In this document: piece after piece, positions 11,856 to 23,838 of the stretch
How the letters are laid out: each line of letters starts with the position of its first letter
How positions within the stretch are numbered: the first letter of the stretch is position 1
From: Apiospora phragmitis
Taxonomy: Eukaryota > Ascomycota > Sordariomycetes > Amphisphaeriales > Apiosporaceae
DNA length: 64,000 bases
NCBI GenBank assembly: GCA_038363925.1
Contig: JAQQWL010000003.1
Span: 2,542,001-2,606,000, forward strand
Direction: 5' to 3'
Translations under genes and position numbers: made by a program
Notes under the pieces: model-generated
The model's database searches: none
What the model was told of the DNA's origin: nothing
What the model saw: only the letters and a program-made list of their open reading frames with translations

Positions 11856-12041
11856 CTAGCAGGTAACGCTCGACAGGCAGCACACAGTGAAGATGACGCC
11901 GGTTCCGCTGGCAGTCGAGCACTCCTGGGGGTACTCGCCGGAGCAGGCGGCGGCGCCCTTCTCCACGCACAGCCCATTCTGGGCCGAGACGAAAGAGACT
12001 GTGGCCAGGGCGGCGAGGATAGTGTTGAAGGTGAATCGCAT
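11856..12041 (-). CDS. Small secreted cysteine-rich protein
   Basis: A 61-residue intronless protein. Residues 1-20 form a clear signal peptide (basic start, hydrophobic core, SAQ cleavage site). The mature part is about 41 residues with six cysteines spaced C-x7-C-x7-C-x12-CC-x5-C, including a CC doublet, and ends in Cys. It resembles small secreted cysteine-rich proteins and shortened hydrophobin-like peptides, but it has fewer cysteines than a hydrophobin (eight) and I do not recognise a family. A TATA box sits about 135 bp upstream. It could be an effector, antimicrobial peptide or surface peptide; function is unknown. Confidence 0.65.
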   Translation of the reverse strand: MRFTFNTILAALATVSFVSAQNGLCVEKGAAACSGEYPQECSTASGTGVIFTVCCLSSVTC

Positions 12042-12172
12042 GTTTGCGGTGTTTGTTTGGTAGAGGTAATCGGGGAATCGGGGCTAAAAAGAATAATGAA
12101 GATGATGGTGATGGTAATAATGTAGGAGAACAGCTTTTAAGATATAACCCAAAGGAGGGTGGATCTGGCCTT

Positions 12173-12180
12173 CTTTATAG
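12173..12180 (-). promoter_or_regulatory. TATA box of the small secreted protein gene
   Basis: On the minus strand CTATAAAG lies about 132-139 bases before the ATG at 12,041, supporting the reading of that small frame as an expressed gene. Confidence 0.45.
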
Positions 12181-13059
12181 ACCGAGTCGCATTATAGCCT
12201 TGAGTATTCTGGAGGTCCTCCTGCCTGCCTACCTGGGCTTCAATGCCGAATGCAACGCACCAATGCCGGCTGTGCTCTATGCGCAGCGCTCTGCAGAACC
12301 TAAATCATGGCATTCTACGAAAGGGGAAACCCGGCCCGTTTGGTTGCAACTCTCGCGCCGGAGATGGACGCCCTTTTCAATGTTACGACTGGGATATAAT
12401 CGGGGGTCTGCCCGACGCTGCCAGCGCTGACGATGCCTGCAGATTGTCACGGGGTTGGTGGTGTCAATATCGGACGGCTTTTTGACAGCGGGCACGCTAA
12501 ACCTTGTTTCCTATCCACCCAATTTAGCTTGAAGTAAGTATGCCAAGATAATTACTTTTAACAGATCAAGGCATTGGCCCGACTAGGGCGGGGCACCCAA
12601 CTGCTGGAATAAGGTGGCTTGGGTGGGGGCCATCCCCGGTGTTCCTCTAATAACCCCCTCTTCCCCCCATGGGGCCGTGGCCGGATGTTGACGGTACTGT
12701 AGGCAATAGCTACCTACCTACTTCAAGTAAACTCACCGAGGTCCACAGGAGCAGGAATCAGGTTTATGTAAGTAATACGACCGGAACTGGGGTTGATAGC
12801 ACACGCACAGTCAGCCCATCCTTCTGGCCCTCCCCAGAAGAAGTTCCCATCCCTCCGGAGACCACACACCAGCTCTGGCGCTCAGTTACGAGAAACTATC
12901 TAATCCCAGCACAGTATTCCTGAATGCATCAAGTTTCTCGAATTACATGAGAAACTAAGCACCACACCAAGCCGGATTCAGCAAGTCTCCGCCTGTCTCT
13001 CCAAGCCTCAACTTCTTGAAATCATAGCCTGTTCATTAATCGGAATTATCTCATTCACG
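12181..13059. other. Intergenic, no gene seen
   Basis: Short frames only, with no recognisable product. It separates the promoter side of the small secreted protein gene from the 3' end of the alcohol oxidase gene. Confidence 0.5.
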
Positions 13060-15770
13060 TTAGTTCCCCTGTTGCCCCCCACCCCGAAGCGCCTCCAAAT
13101 CCGCCGCAATCCCCCGCGCGATCCAGTCCGCCACCGCCATCGTCGTCACCATCGGGTTGACCCCCGTCGCGCTCGGCAACACGCTCGCGTCCGCCACATA
13201 CAGCCCCTCGGCGACGCCCCAGACCTTGCCCCGCGGATCCACGACGCCGCCCTCGGCGTCGCGGCTCATGCGGCACGACCCCATCTGGTGCGCGCACGCC
13301 CAGGGGCTGGTGGCGGCCGGGTTGCCGACGCGGCGGAGGCGGGCGATCCAGGCCTCGAACCGCTCATCTTCTACCTCCTTCTCTTGGTCGGACGTCACGT
13401 TGTTCGTGGCTAGGGTCGAGGTCGGGGTCGAGACTATAAAGGGCGGCACGTCGGGTAGGAACGGCTGGATCTCCTTGGCCCCCGTGGCGCGGCAGATGCG
13501 GGCCAGCGCCACGAGGCCTTCGAGCACGTGGGCGCGGTCGAAGGCGCTGGGCGTGTAGGCGACGCGTGGCTGGCCCGTCTGGGGATCAGGGTACACGCAA
13601 CCCGTGTCGCGGTCCCGCGGGATGCAGATGAAGGCGTTCAGGTTGCGGAACCGGAGCGCCTTGAGCTTGAAGTCGAGGCCGCTGGCCGCGGGTATGACGA
13701 GTAAATGAGGTAGGGCTTTGTAGTGTAAGAGTACGAGCGACATCATTAGTTGAAAGCATAACGAGAGAGAAGAAATGGATGTCACGAGACGACAATAAAG
13801 GGGGATGAACGAAAAAAGTGCTTACAACCATGCATGTGCCCTCTAGCTTGACGCCGTGGCCTTCCCCATCAAGGTTCTCAAAGCTTGTACACACGCTGCT
13901 GATGGCGCAGCCTTGGCGAAATGACGATAGATTAGCTCAGATTCCACAGGGGAAACTTACTCGAGGATCATTACAACTTACCATCCATAGGGTTTACATC
14001 CTCATTCCAGAAGGCGCCGAGCATATTGACGGGATGCAAGTACAAATTGCGACCGATTTGGGGGTTCTACCCACCAACACAAGGAAGGTCTAGTCAGCAC
14101 ATTATATTTAAAGTGGTAAAGGGGAACAGGGGGAAGGACATCGTCCAACTTACCGCCAGCCCACTCTTCCGAAGCAATAACGGACTCGACAACGTGCCGC
14201 CAGCCACAATGACCCGTTTCGCCCTGATCATGACCTCCCGCACCGTCCGCTCCGCGAGGGGCCCGCTGTTCCCGCCGCGCGCGTCCCTCGACACCCACCT
14301 GCCGGTGACGCCGCACGCCTTCTTGCCGCTGGCGAAGTCGGCAAAGTCGATCCGCTCGACCTCGAACCCCTCGATGAACTCGCCGCCCGCCCACGCCGCC
14401 GCCGGCAGCCAGCTGACGGCGGGCCTCTGTTTCCCGCCCGAGCCGCAGCCGAGGTGGCAGTGGCCGCAGTGGTGGTCGCGGCCGCCCGAGTTGTGCGGCG
14501 TCACTTTCGCCTTCCAGCCCAGCTTGGCCGCGCCGTCGAGCAGGACCTTGCCCCGGTGGTTCTGGCGGACGTGTTCATCCGAGACGCCCATGAAGTCGCA
14601 CACCCGATCCAGGCTCTCCTGGAACTGGGGGGTATTGAAAAACCCCAGCCCGCGTTTCGAAGCCCAGTCCTCGCGTATGTACTCTGGCGTTTGTAAGGAG
14701 ACGCCCCAGTTGACGCTGCCGCCGCCACCCCAGACACTCCCCGCCACCGCCGAGACCGAGTTGTCGTCCGTTGAGATAATGCCTCTGTTCAGGTACAGAT
14801 TGGTCTCGGCAGTGTCAGACAGCATCGGCAGCTGCGACGGCGGGAAATGGTATCCCTTTTCGACCACCAGGACGCGGTGCCCAGCCTCGGCCAAAACGCG
14901 CGCGCAGACGCCGCCACCACAGCCAGAACCCACGATGACGACGTCCGTATCCACCACGGCCTGCTGTTTTCCATCGTCCTTGTTCGGGCCTGCCGTGAAC
15001 TGCTTGAAGACGTATTCCTGCGCCGCCGGCGTTTCCGCGGCTGCTGCCTTTTCGGCGTAGTCCTCCGGCACGTCGACGTAGCCGCTCAGCTCGCGGAAGA
15101 GCGGGCTGGTCTGGACCCACGTCTTGGTCCCGATGCTGGTGAGCGACTTGGCAAGACCCTTGATCGGCGTGATGCACGAGCGCCGCCATGACCTCATCAC
15201 TGACTCCCGATCATTACCCGCCAGCTCATAGAAGGGTTTGGTGTGACCCGTGAGAGCGTAGCTGCCGAATTTGGTCCTGCACACCCACCAAGTTGCGTCA
15301 ATGTCTTTTCTTATGAGCTGTGTGAGTAAAAGAAGTGCTCATCAATACACATACCCAAGCAGATAGGTCACCGCCCCGAGCTGCTTTCGCGCGTCTGGCG
15401 AGAGCGTCGCGAGGGTCCGCACCAAGTGGTTCCGGAAGTCACGGACCTCTGACGGCTTCTCGGACAGGTAGGCCGCGAACGCCTCGCGACTCGGCGGCGT
15501 CACCAGGCAGCGCTGCATCTTCTGGAAGTGCGACTCGAAGACCTCCCTCGAGACGGTCTGCTGGTCTTTATCTGCAAGGGTCGTCTTTTGGTCGCCGTTG
15601 ACTTCTTCACCGCTGCTTTCTGTTGCAATAATGGGCGGGACCACCGTGTCCATGAGGGCGTACAGGACGCGCCATTGCGTGTCGTCGAAAAACGTCGCGG
15701 GTGGCGCGTCGGATATAGGGACCGCGATGTGCGAGTGTGGATTGTCCGTCTGGGCCGGCATCGTTGGCAA
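13060..15770 (-). CDS. Long-chain (fatty) alcohol oxidase, GMC family
   Basis: FAD enzyme oxidising long-chain alcohols to aldehydes with O2 (EC 1.1.3.20 type), linked to alkane/fatty-alcohol use. Exons: 15,770-15,355; 15,276-14,154; 14,066-13,982; 13,911-13,826; 13,715-13,060; about 780 residues. Exon 1 gives the family N-terminal helical region. Exon 2 has the dinucleotide-binding motif VIVGSGCGGGVCARVLAEAG and the GTLSSPLLLRKSGL segment. Exon 3 has IGRNLYLHPV, exon 4 FENLDGEGHGVKLEG, and exon 5 RDRDTG, HQMGSCRM and DASVLPSATGVNPMVT, the GMC C-terminal signature. The only acceptor for exon 5 (CTACAAAG, 13,716) leaves exon 4 (phase 0) and exon 5 out of register by one base, so either a one-base indel near 13,681-13,715 or a broken gene is present. 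Membrane-associated or peroxisomal in yeasts; location here unknown. Confidence 0.85.
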
Positions 15771-17119
15771 GCCAGTAACTGCTGCTGCTCTTGCTGGATG
15801 GATGCGCTACGTTAGGTAAGTATCTAAGCAGATTCCCGACAGGCCAAGGAATCGGTTTCAGCCACGCGGGGAACGGTCGGGCTAGCGTGAAAAGGGGGTT
15901 CCTTGTGGACAGAGCCAAGCAACCGATAAAAGTGGGGAGAAAACGGAAAGGAAAAGAAAACAAAACAAGAAATTGATAAGAATCGAAATAGTTTCTATAA
16001 CATTGCGAAGGGGATCATCGAGATGAGTATGTAGTCCGAAGACTCTGTTTTGCCAATATGCGAATCCGAGCTGTAGCCGCAGATCAATCATGTCATGACA
16101 GCACCGTGCATCTGTTGTTTTGCCGGGAGGCAAGTGAGGTAACCTTAGGCAATGGGCTGCAGCACCAAACCGCCGAGAACCTCGGGACCTGCAACTGCGG
16201 CAGTATGCTTTCTTCGTATGCACGGTTTCCCGTTGGCAGGCTTGGGTCGTCATTTACACCGATGATGCTTGGACGTGGAAGTATTCTAGACTGTAAAGAG
16301 TGTAGTCGTCCGTGGTTCTGAAATCTCCCCACGTCTTAGTCCCCGCAAGCTAGCCGGTGGTGGCTGCCAGCTGCATTCAGGGAATGCGGGGTTGGCTGCA
16401 TTGGGTGCCAAGGTGCGATCTGAGATTCTACCCGAGGAGGAATATTGAGGGATTCAGGAAGTCGAGATTTGTAATTGTTCCTTGTTATTTGCCATTTCTA
16501 TATTCTACTTCTAGCTGCATTGTGCAGTAGCAAAGATGATTAACCTTCAATTGGACAAGGAGTTATTAGCTCCAGGTCTTGTTTGGCCAGAACCTTTGGT
16601 TTCAAGCAGTTTCGGAGTCAGAAAAGAGTTGAAGCTACAAATAGACAATCTACTACTGGGAGTACAGACCAACACTAGAAGGCTCGTAATATGCTAGGAG
16701 ACTTCTCGCACATTACCGGATTCAAGATCATGGGCTCCAACACGGGATCCAACATAGGCCAGAATTCCCACAACATGGGCCCTCAATGCGAAGATCGCCA
16801 TTCCGTAGAAAACCAGATCTAAGAGAGGCTGTTCGACAGAGGCGCCAGAATAATTATTAGATTTTTGCCGTTCCTCTTTGATTGCATGCGGCTACTTTAG
16901 TGCCGGTTCATTGTTTAAACTTCGTCGCCTCATAGTGGCAGCGCATAACCACCCTTTTGGGATGGACAGGGAATAAACGGAAGTCCATATAGATACGCAA
17001 TGGATTCATTCATTGAGTATTTAGGTATCAAGCTCGTCATCTTGGGCATACCCAGTGGAGTATTGACAACAACAGTTTACTCCCAAAGCTGTGGTTAACA
17101 TCCTTGAAGCCTAACCGCC
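15771..17119. other. Intergenic, no gene seen
   Basis: It holds the promoter side of the alcohol oxidase and the 3' flank of the carboxypeptidase. Open frames up to 123 codons lie in overlapping frames without motifs or splice-consistent extensions. Confidence 0.5.
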
Positions 17120-18835
17120 TCATGTGGAAGAGATGCCCTTCTTCTGCATGGTCTGGATGAACACTTGTAGTGCAGTTTCCGGTTCTGGCGGTGATAGTCA
17201 GCGAATTGGGTCAAGAAACTAGGGGGCCAGCATTAAATCACTTACGATAATAGGGGACCTCATGCCCCGCTGCATAGACTTGGAGGTACGTCAAGTTGTT
17301 CACTGTCTTGTACTTGCCCGTCTCCTTCCCATTCACCGTGTAGGGCTGTAGCTCCTTCGCTTTGAAGTCGTCTGATCCATCAAAGCTCACCGAGTTGGCC
17401 ACGGCCAGGACACCCATATAGTTGCAGATCCAGTCCGCGTCGCCGGCCCAGACCAGGACGGTGACGCCGGATTGGACGACGTCAGATAGTGTGGCAAGAA
17501 ACGAGCGGGTATCTGAAGAGGAAGAAAAGAAAAGAAAAAGGGTCAGTCCAGACACTACCAGGGCCTTCAGGAAATGAAAAGGCTTCTGTACTTACTATCA
17601 CCGGTCTTCGAGAACTTCTGGTACGCATCATTGGGACATTCTTGGTATTGCGACTGGGCACCAATCGCGTCTTGCACTGACTTGTCGGCCAGGTATGACG
17701 AGTATTGGCTGGGTGGGTATGGGTCGTCAGACGGTTGGCGTACGTCGTACGGGTCAAAGTCGCCAGATTGGATGATGGCCTCTTCGATATACAAGGAACA
17801 AGTGTCCTGGGCGCTGCTGCAAGAGTCGCCCGACCCCGAGCTGTAGCAGTCATCGACAGCCGGAGCACAGTCCGACTCGTACGTGTTCATGTACTTCGAG
17901 TATTGACTGGGAGACAGGATTTGGTTGTAGCTGTTGTTGGCGCTGTAGTCGATGTAGGCCTTGTACTGCATCTTGGAGTCGAACCAGCCGTTGTTGATCC
18001 CGACTGCGACCAGGTTGATGTGCTCCCCGGAGGTGTTGCTCGCCGAGATATCCGCGTTCTGCTGTTGAATATAAGAGGCGAATTCGGGCCCGTAGTGGCC
18101 ACCGTAGGACTTCACGCTCATTAGCCACACTTTGTTGAAGAGGAAAGGATGAAGATTAAACCATACCTCTGAGAATATTCCAAAATCACGGCTTTCGTAC
18201 TGCGGGAATTGAGCATAGAAGGATTGCAACAAGGCCCAGACCTGAGGCGCTGCCGAAACCGTAGAGTCCACGGTGTCGTTGCCGTAGCTGAAACCAACAC
18301 CAACAGGCTGGTCAATGTAGAGCATGTTTGCGAAGTTGTTGAAGCTGTAGGGGTTCAAGGACGGCGTTGAAGACCCATTGTAGAACTGGCAAGGCCCGTT
18401 CTCCTGAAAGAGCCCGATCATGGAAGAGCATCCCGGACCGCCGTTGAACCACGCTGCCAGGGGGGCAGTGGTTGGGTTCTCACGTGCTTCGAAGAACCTG
18501 TTGACGGTTAGTAAGCAACCATAGCAGCACGGAAGGTTAGGAGTAGGTGCTAATAATGGGAGCTCGATTTACCAGAAGAACATGTTCATATCGGAGCCGA
18601 CCGAGATGTAGCCGGAGTACTGATTCACTCCGCTGGTGGTCTCACAGATGCCGGAGTTGTTCACGAATGACAGCTTCGCGCCCGTGCCGGCATGCTCGAA
18701 AACGTTATAGCTGATGCCATTCCGTTGCTCTGTGTATCTCTTGTCCAGGTGTGCAGATGAGCCGGGAAGTGCCGCCGCGAGGGCTACGAAGATGGCCGAA
18801 AGGCCCAGCGCCGTGGAAGACACAGAGATATGCAT
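17120..18835 (-). CDS. Secreted serine carboxypeptidase (family S10)
   Basis: Removes C-terminal residues from peptides; secreted or vacuolar. Five exons: 18,835-18,573; 18,497-18,167; 18,109-17,596; 17,512-17,246; 17,184-17,120. They join in frame to 479 residues, a normal length. Signal peptide at residues 1-22. Substrate-binding motif WFNGGPGCSS lies in exon 2. The catalytic serine is in ESYGGHYGPEF, rebuilt across intron 2. The catalytic Asp is in WAGDADWICNYMG and the His in AGHEVPYYQPETAL, rebuilt across the last intron. Many N-glycosylation sequons (NNS, NTS) and paired cysteines occur. All junctions keep frame, so the gene appears intact, in contrast to several neighbours. Confidence 0.92.
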
Positions 18836-20287
18836 CGTGAAGATCTGATGGGCGTCACTGAATCCAGAGCCTGAAATACCTCGAGGTTCAGAAGGAAAAT
18901 AAGTATGATGGGAAGAATGAATCAACAGCGACAGCCTTCGATTCAATGAAATACTAGTAGAGAAAGCTGGATGCAGTGCAAGGAGGCCGCCTTTGCAGGT
19001 GACGGAAGACAAGCTTGATCAGGATACGCACAGGGGCAACGATTTCGGTACTTGATCTCAAGTGGAGAGAAATAAGCTTCGCGGGTATGCATAAGCGATC
19101 GTATCGAGGGAAGTTTCCATTTGACATATGCACCTTCCAATCTTGGTCAGGGTGCTATTATGGAAACAGGATGTGATCAAATGGGATGGCTCGCCGGCTC
19201 GCAATGGGGGTGGTCGAGCTCCATGTTTGCATGGCCCACAAACGCCGTGGTGGTGGTGGCCATCCATTGTTGAGCGACTACATGACTGCATGCGTACGAG
19301 CATGATTCGGGCCTGCTCTGCTAATTGATCGCTAGATATCTCGGAATGTACATTAAATCGGTTGTTAATAAAAACAATAGAAACAAGGCAACACCAATCA
19401 GTCTTGGAGCTCGTCGAGCATGACAGTGTCATCGCTCCACGTCAACATAAAAACGCAGTTGCTTGCCGATCTGCAATACTAGCGCAGTGCTTGCGGCTTT
19501 TGTAGCACCCAATCAACAATTCAGGAGCCATCCATATCCGGCAACCCACTTCCTAGGCCGGGGGCAATGAGAGGCCAGAGCACACACACCTGCAATTCAT
19601 TCACCATATGTATGTTTGTATGAAGCATCAAGTATGCCTTGGTTGTTCGGGTCTCAATCAAGTACGTACGCCTTGTCGGTGTTTCGTTTCTTGACACGCG
19701 AATGCTCGCTTAATACCCACGCGAGCGGACGGTGGCAGGCAAACACGAATAAGCTCGGCAGTTGATATCCATGCCATAACCTACACACCCCCGCGATACG
19801 GGCCATAGAATCTGCAGGCCCCCAAATTCGCAAGCCCGTTGGCGAGTCAGGTGCTACACTCGAATGACAAAATTCCACGTCTAATGGCCTCATCACGAAC
19901 AAGTTTGTTCGTTTAATTTGTGCCATCGGCTGTTGTTTATTATGGTCGCCTGGAACTACTTCCACGATGCCGGAACAGAAGCTGGGGAGGGGGAAATAAG
20001 GGGAATCACACTCCGGGGCGGGTCCCTCAAGTTGTTTTCCCATCAACCCCATAATCGAGGTGGCCAGAGAAATATTCTGAAGGCTACCTACCTACAAATA
20101 AAACCCCTAAAAATGAGCTTGTACATGACCTGTGATAATTGGTGGAAAGTAGGTTCACGGGGAGTACCTGCATTGCCCCCAAAACCTACATCAGCAGCTG
20201 AAGCATCAAATCTGTACACATTTTCTAACCAAGTCTATATATATAGTATACAGCCTGCGCCTATACCGTGATAATCTGGATATTTCG
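18836..20287. other. Intergenic, no gene seen
   Basis: It holds the promoter side of the carboxypeptidase gene and the 3' side of the flavin-reductase-like gene. The longest frame (19,654-20,052, minus) has no signal, domain or codon bias. Confidence 0.5.
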
Positions 20288-21412
20288 TTAATTAGGCTTC
20301 TGTAGTTCGCCATGCTCTAGCTTCTCGCCCATCTTGCGATACTCTTGGTGAGCGTACGTCAGGCTCATCGCATCGTGCGGCGGCGTTGGGCTGACGTCAG
20401 GCGCATCACCCCCGTGTATGAAATCTTCGATCTCGCCCACGACGATGGCACTGCCCCCCACATCTATCAGACCGCCGCCGCTCGCACCTTCAGGCTTGGG
20501 TGCGACGACGCAGCGTAGTACATAGAGGACGGCGTCGCCCTGCAGACAGGGTACCCCGCTGGCGGTACCTTTTGCGGTAACCTGGCTTGATGGCTTGGAA
20601 AGGGCCGAGTTGGGGGCGTCAGCCAACATCGTTTGCCATGAATGTTCCCCATCTTCTTTGCCTTGTGATAATCGCACGTTGAGTCCCGGAAACTTGTCAA
20701 AGTTGAACAGGTTGTGGGAGGCCCCCGGTGTGGGAGCGTTGCCTTTCGTAAAGTGATGTGCCAGGCGCGCGCCGTTCTCGTCGTCGCGCAGGACATGGAT
20801 GTTGAACCGACGGCTGTTCGCTATAGCATCGTAGGTTCGACTCGGCTTCGTGATGCTGAAGGTAATGGTAGGTACCGGGTCGAGGGTCACCGACGAAAGG
20901 GATGATACCGTCATGGCGCGGGGGGTAGGACCTGTAACCGATGCGCCACCTTCTCCGGGTGAACCAACAACATCTTCTTGACCATTGCGCGGTTCGTTTG
21001 CTTCCTGTGACCTTGCCGGTATTTGGGGATAGTGTACGGATGTTACCACGACTGCTGGCCGTGGTACGTGTCGCATGAGCTTCTTGAAGTGGTGGTCGTT
21101 GATCTTATATGACCTGAGTCTGCTGTTGTCGTCGGACAAGTTTCGCACCGGCGCACCTGGTTCAACTCGAGCGCCATTGCCTTCCAATCGCCGCCTTTGT
21201 CAGCCAGAAAGCCCGTTACGGCGGCGCAGTGGGAGGTAATCACCATGCTGGCCCAGATCCGAGTTGATCTGGGGTTTGGAAATGCCTGAAGCAAGCGTTG
21301 TCGCATTGTTGGAATTCCATCGTTTCTGGGGTATGCTCGATAGATGTGAATCACTGGGGAAAACGGGTCCTTGGAGGCCGAGCACTCGCTTCAACATGCG
21401 ATTGCGGCTCAT
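20288..21412 (-). CDS. Flavin-reductase-like FMN-binding protein, probably mitochondrial
   Basis: The main exon, 20,288 to about 21,170, carries a flavin reductase-like domain (PF01613 type): HFKKLMRHVPRPAVVVTS, then MTVSSLSSVTLDPVPTITFS, ITKPSRTYDAI, FNIHVL, FDKFPGLN and a C-terminal IVVGEIEDFIHGG block. These proteins bind FMN and often reduce flavins with NAD(P)H. A 5' exon starting at 21,412 (or 21,397) gives a basic, Ser/Arg-rich presequence (MLKRVLGLQGPVFPSDSHL) that looks mitochondrial. The joining intron is uncertain: GTGATT at about 21,242 to an AG near 21,183 keeps frame, but the donor is weak. It is divergent from the bL31m gene 479 bp away, so the two may share a promoter region. 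Confidence 0.7.
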
Positions 21413-21890
21413 CGCATCGTATCTTCTGGGCGGTTTCGAGAGGCGGGGAATAGCTTCGTCTCCGATCTCTTTTCGCACATTATAGGGATTTATGGACACC
21501 ACTGTTGCAATCTTCAAGAATTCGTTTTTGTAGCTCGGCTCGGAGCTCTGTCTCGCTCACTCAGCTGTGATAAATTTCAACGGGTCGGGCAGAAGTGACG
21601 TCCACTACGTGGGGGGCGATAAGCTGATAAGCAAATGGCTGCATGCCCACCCCTAATTGCCAATTGCTTGCAGTGGTCCCTGGCTCTATTAGCGCCAGTC
21701 GGCTGGCGGGCCACCGGGGATTGATTGTCCTGAATTTTCCTGAAGCTTCAATTCGACGTTGAGCTCCGAATTGCGCAGCCGCAATTGACAACCCGCTACG
21801 ACTTACACGGCCACCCATCACCGGCCGGTTCACTGTTACACTTCTCTACGACTTGGGCTGAAAGAAGATCTCAAATGACCTGTCGACACA

Positions 21891-22478
21891 ATGGCATCCC
21901 GCCTGCCCACCGCCCTGCCCCGACGGCCAACAACCTCAACACTCTCTCCCTTCAACACGCTCGCGCCCCAGACGACCTCGTCCACCGGCATAATACCGAC
22001 GCTGCAGCAGACCCAGACGCGAAATGCCACTCTTATTAGACGGCCGAAGCGACCCTACACCTTCACGCAGGTGATCCAGCTGTCGGACGGGTCGGCCTAC
22101 ACGATGCGCACGTGCAGCCCGCACTCGCTGTACAAGTCGAGCAAGGACACGCGCAACCACGTGCTGTGGAACCCGTCCGAGAAGACGCTCAAGAACATCG
22201 AGGTCGACGAGGCCGGCAAGCTCGCCGCCTTCCGTGGCCGCTACGGCCGCGGCTGGGACGCCCAGAGCCCGGAGGTCGAGGCACGGCCACAGGCGGCCGC
22301 CCCCGGTGGTGATGCCGGCAATAAGGGAGGGGACGGGAAGAAGGAGGCCGCCAAGGCCGACAGTAGTTTCGAGGAGAAGTTCGATAGCAGCTACGATCCC
22401 CTGGGCAACTTGATCTCGCAGTACTCTGTGGGCGTGCCCGAGGATAAGGCGGCCAAGGCTGCGAAGCCGAAGAAATAA
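21891..22478 (+). CDS. MRPL36: Mitochondrial large-subunit ribosomal protein bL31m
   Basis: A 195-residue intronless gene. The first 45 residues are Ser/Thr/Arg/Pro-rich with no acidic residues, a mitochondrial presequence. The core RPYTFTQVIQLSDGSAYT, then KSSKDTRNHVLWNPSEK, then EAGKLAAFRGRYGRGWD is the fungal bL31m signature (yeast Mrpl36). A lysine/alanine-rich tail with FEEKFDSSYDPLGNLISQY follows. Structural protein of the 54S mitoribosomal subunit. Head-to-head with the flavin-reductase-like gene, which also appears mitochondrial. Confidence 0.9.
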   Translation: MASRLPTALPRRPTTSTLSPFNTLAPQTTSSTGIIPTLQQTQTRNATLIRRPKRPYTFTQVIQLSDGSAYTMRTCSPHSLYKSSKDTRNHVLWNPSEKTLKNIEVDEAGKLAAFRGRYGRGWDAQSPEVEARPQAAAPGGDAGNKGGDGKKEAAKADSSFEEKFDSSYDPLGNLISQYSVGVPEDKAAKAAKPKK

Positions 22479-23838
22479 TTGGGCCAACGTTTTATGCCGA
22501 TGGAATCAACGGGCTTGTTTCTGCTCTCTCATACCGGCATGCCATTTCAGAGGGCTACGAAAGCCAGGACCGGCCGAGACGAGACGAGAGCAATGTACAG
22601 ACAGGATTCTCCCGCTGGAGGTTGTTACCAATTGTATCATATGTACAAAACCAAATCAATGTACACCGAACTCAATGAAAGCATTTCAACCCAAGTCTCC
22701 CTCCTGGCAAGGGTTGGCGTTTTCCGGCAAGTTGCTGATCCAAATGCCGAATGTCGATACCTTACGGCAAGACCATATTGCGTGACCTGATTTGCCCTAT
22801 CATCATCATGGTAGGTAAATAAAGGCTAGGATGGCCAACATACCCAAATAAGATGACCATAGGCATACTTTCAAGCGCTCAAAATTAACGGATTCTGTGA
22901 ATATCAGATGAGTGGAGATACATTTCTCCTATAAACTACGGTTAAGAATCTCTGGCCGGATGTTGTCGACGTCCGCATTAGCGAAAGTAGCCAGTAAGAT
23001 GACCCCTTTTCTCGCCTTTTCTCGGACGCCAAGGGCACTGAGAATTGTTTCTTGCCTCAGTGAGGAGAGAGTGTATTAGCTCTGCGTGGTAACGAGTATG
23101 TATGCGCCCAGTCAGAACTTTAGTAGGACTAACTTGCACAGGCTGCCCTGCCGGGCCGCTAAAGCGCCCCCTTTGATACGCCCTGGACAAGAACAAAAGG
23201 AAATGGCCGATTCAGAAGACAGTATCGACGACTGCTGTTTACTTTATGGCCACAGGCTTCTCGAATGCGGCTCTGGTTGACACGTGGGTTCTAAACAACA
23301 GTACCCTTGAGACCGTGAAGAGCCACGAGGAAAATGGCCTGGGTTCTAGATCCTCGAAAATGTTGAAGGCTAGGAGCAATTGGCTTTGACTTGTCTTCGA
23401 TATTCCACCATCCTGGCAACCGACAACGATGGATCAGGTCTGTTATCAATACGAGAACCTTCCCGATGCCTAAGACGGTTAACCTGCCCCCGAAAATGGA
23501 CCGAATCAGTGGCCGAGTCACGATCCGGGCCTTGGCAGCGGCGCGCCTCTTCCACCACTAGTCGGCCCGCCTACGATCCAGGCACCGTTTCGGCACACCC
23601 CGCTCCTACCGGCCTCCAAGGTTCCCATATGATGATTGCTCGTCGCTCATGGGAGACTCTACAAGGTGTTTGACATCAGATATATAATGCCCCAGCTGAA
23701 CCCCCCAATCCATGATACACAATTCCGACATCAGTCCTCGCAATCCCAAGCCTTTCAACGTCCTCGCTTTTACAACAATACTCTTCAAACACCTCCCCCA
23801 AGAACAAGAAAGATAAACCCCCTTTTAATCTATTCGCC
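22479..23838. other. Intergenic, no gene seen
   Basis: Probable 3' untranslated sequence of bL31m and the promoter of the downstream secreted-protein gene, whose leader near 23,700-23,838 is C/A-rich. No coding frame is convincing. Confidence 0.5.
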
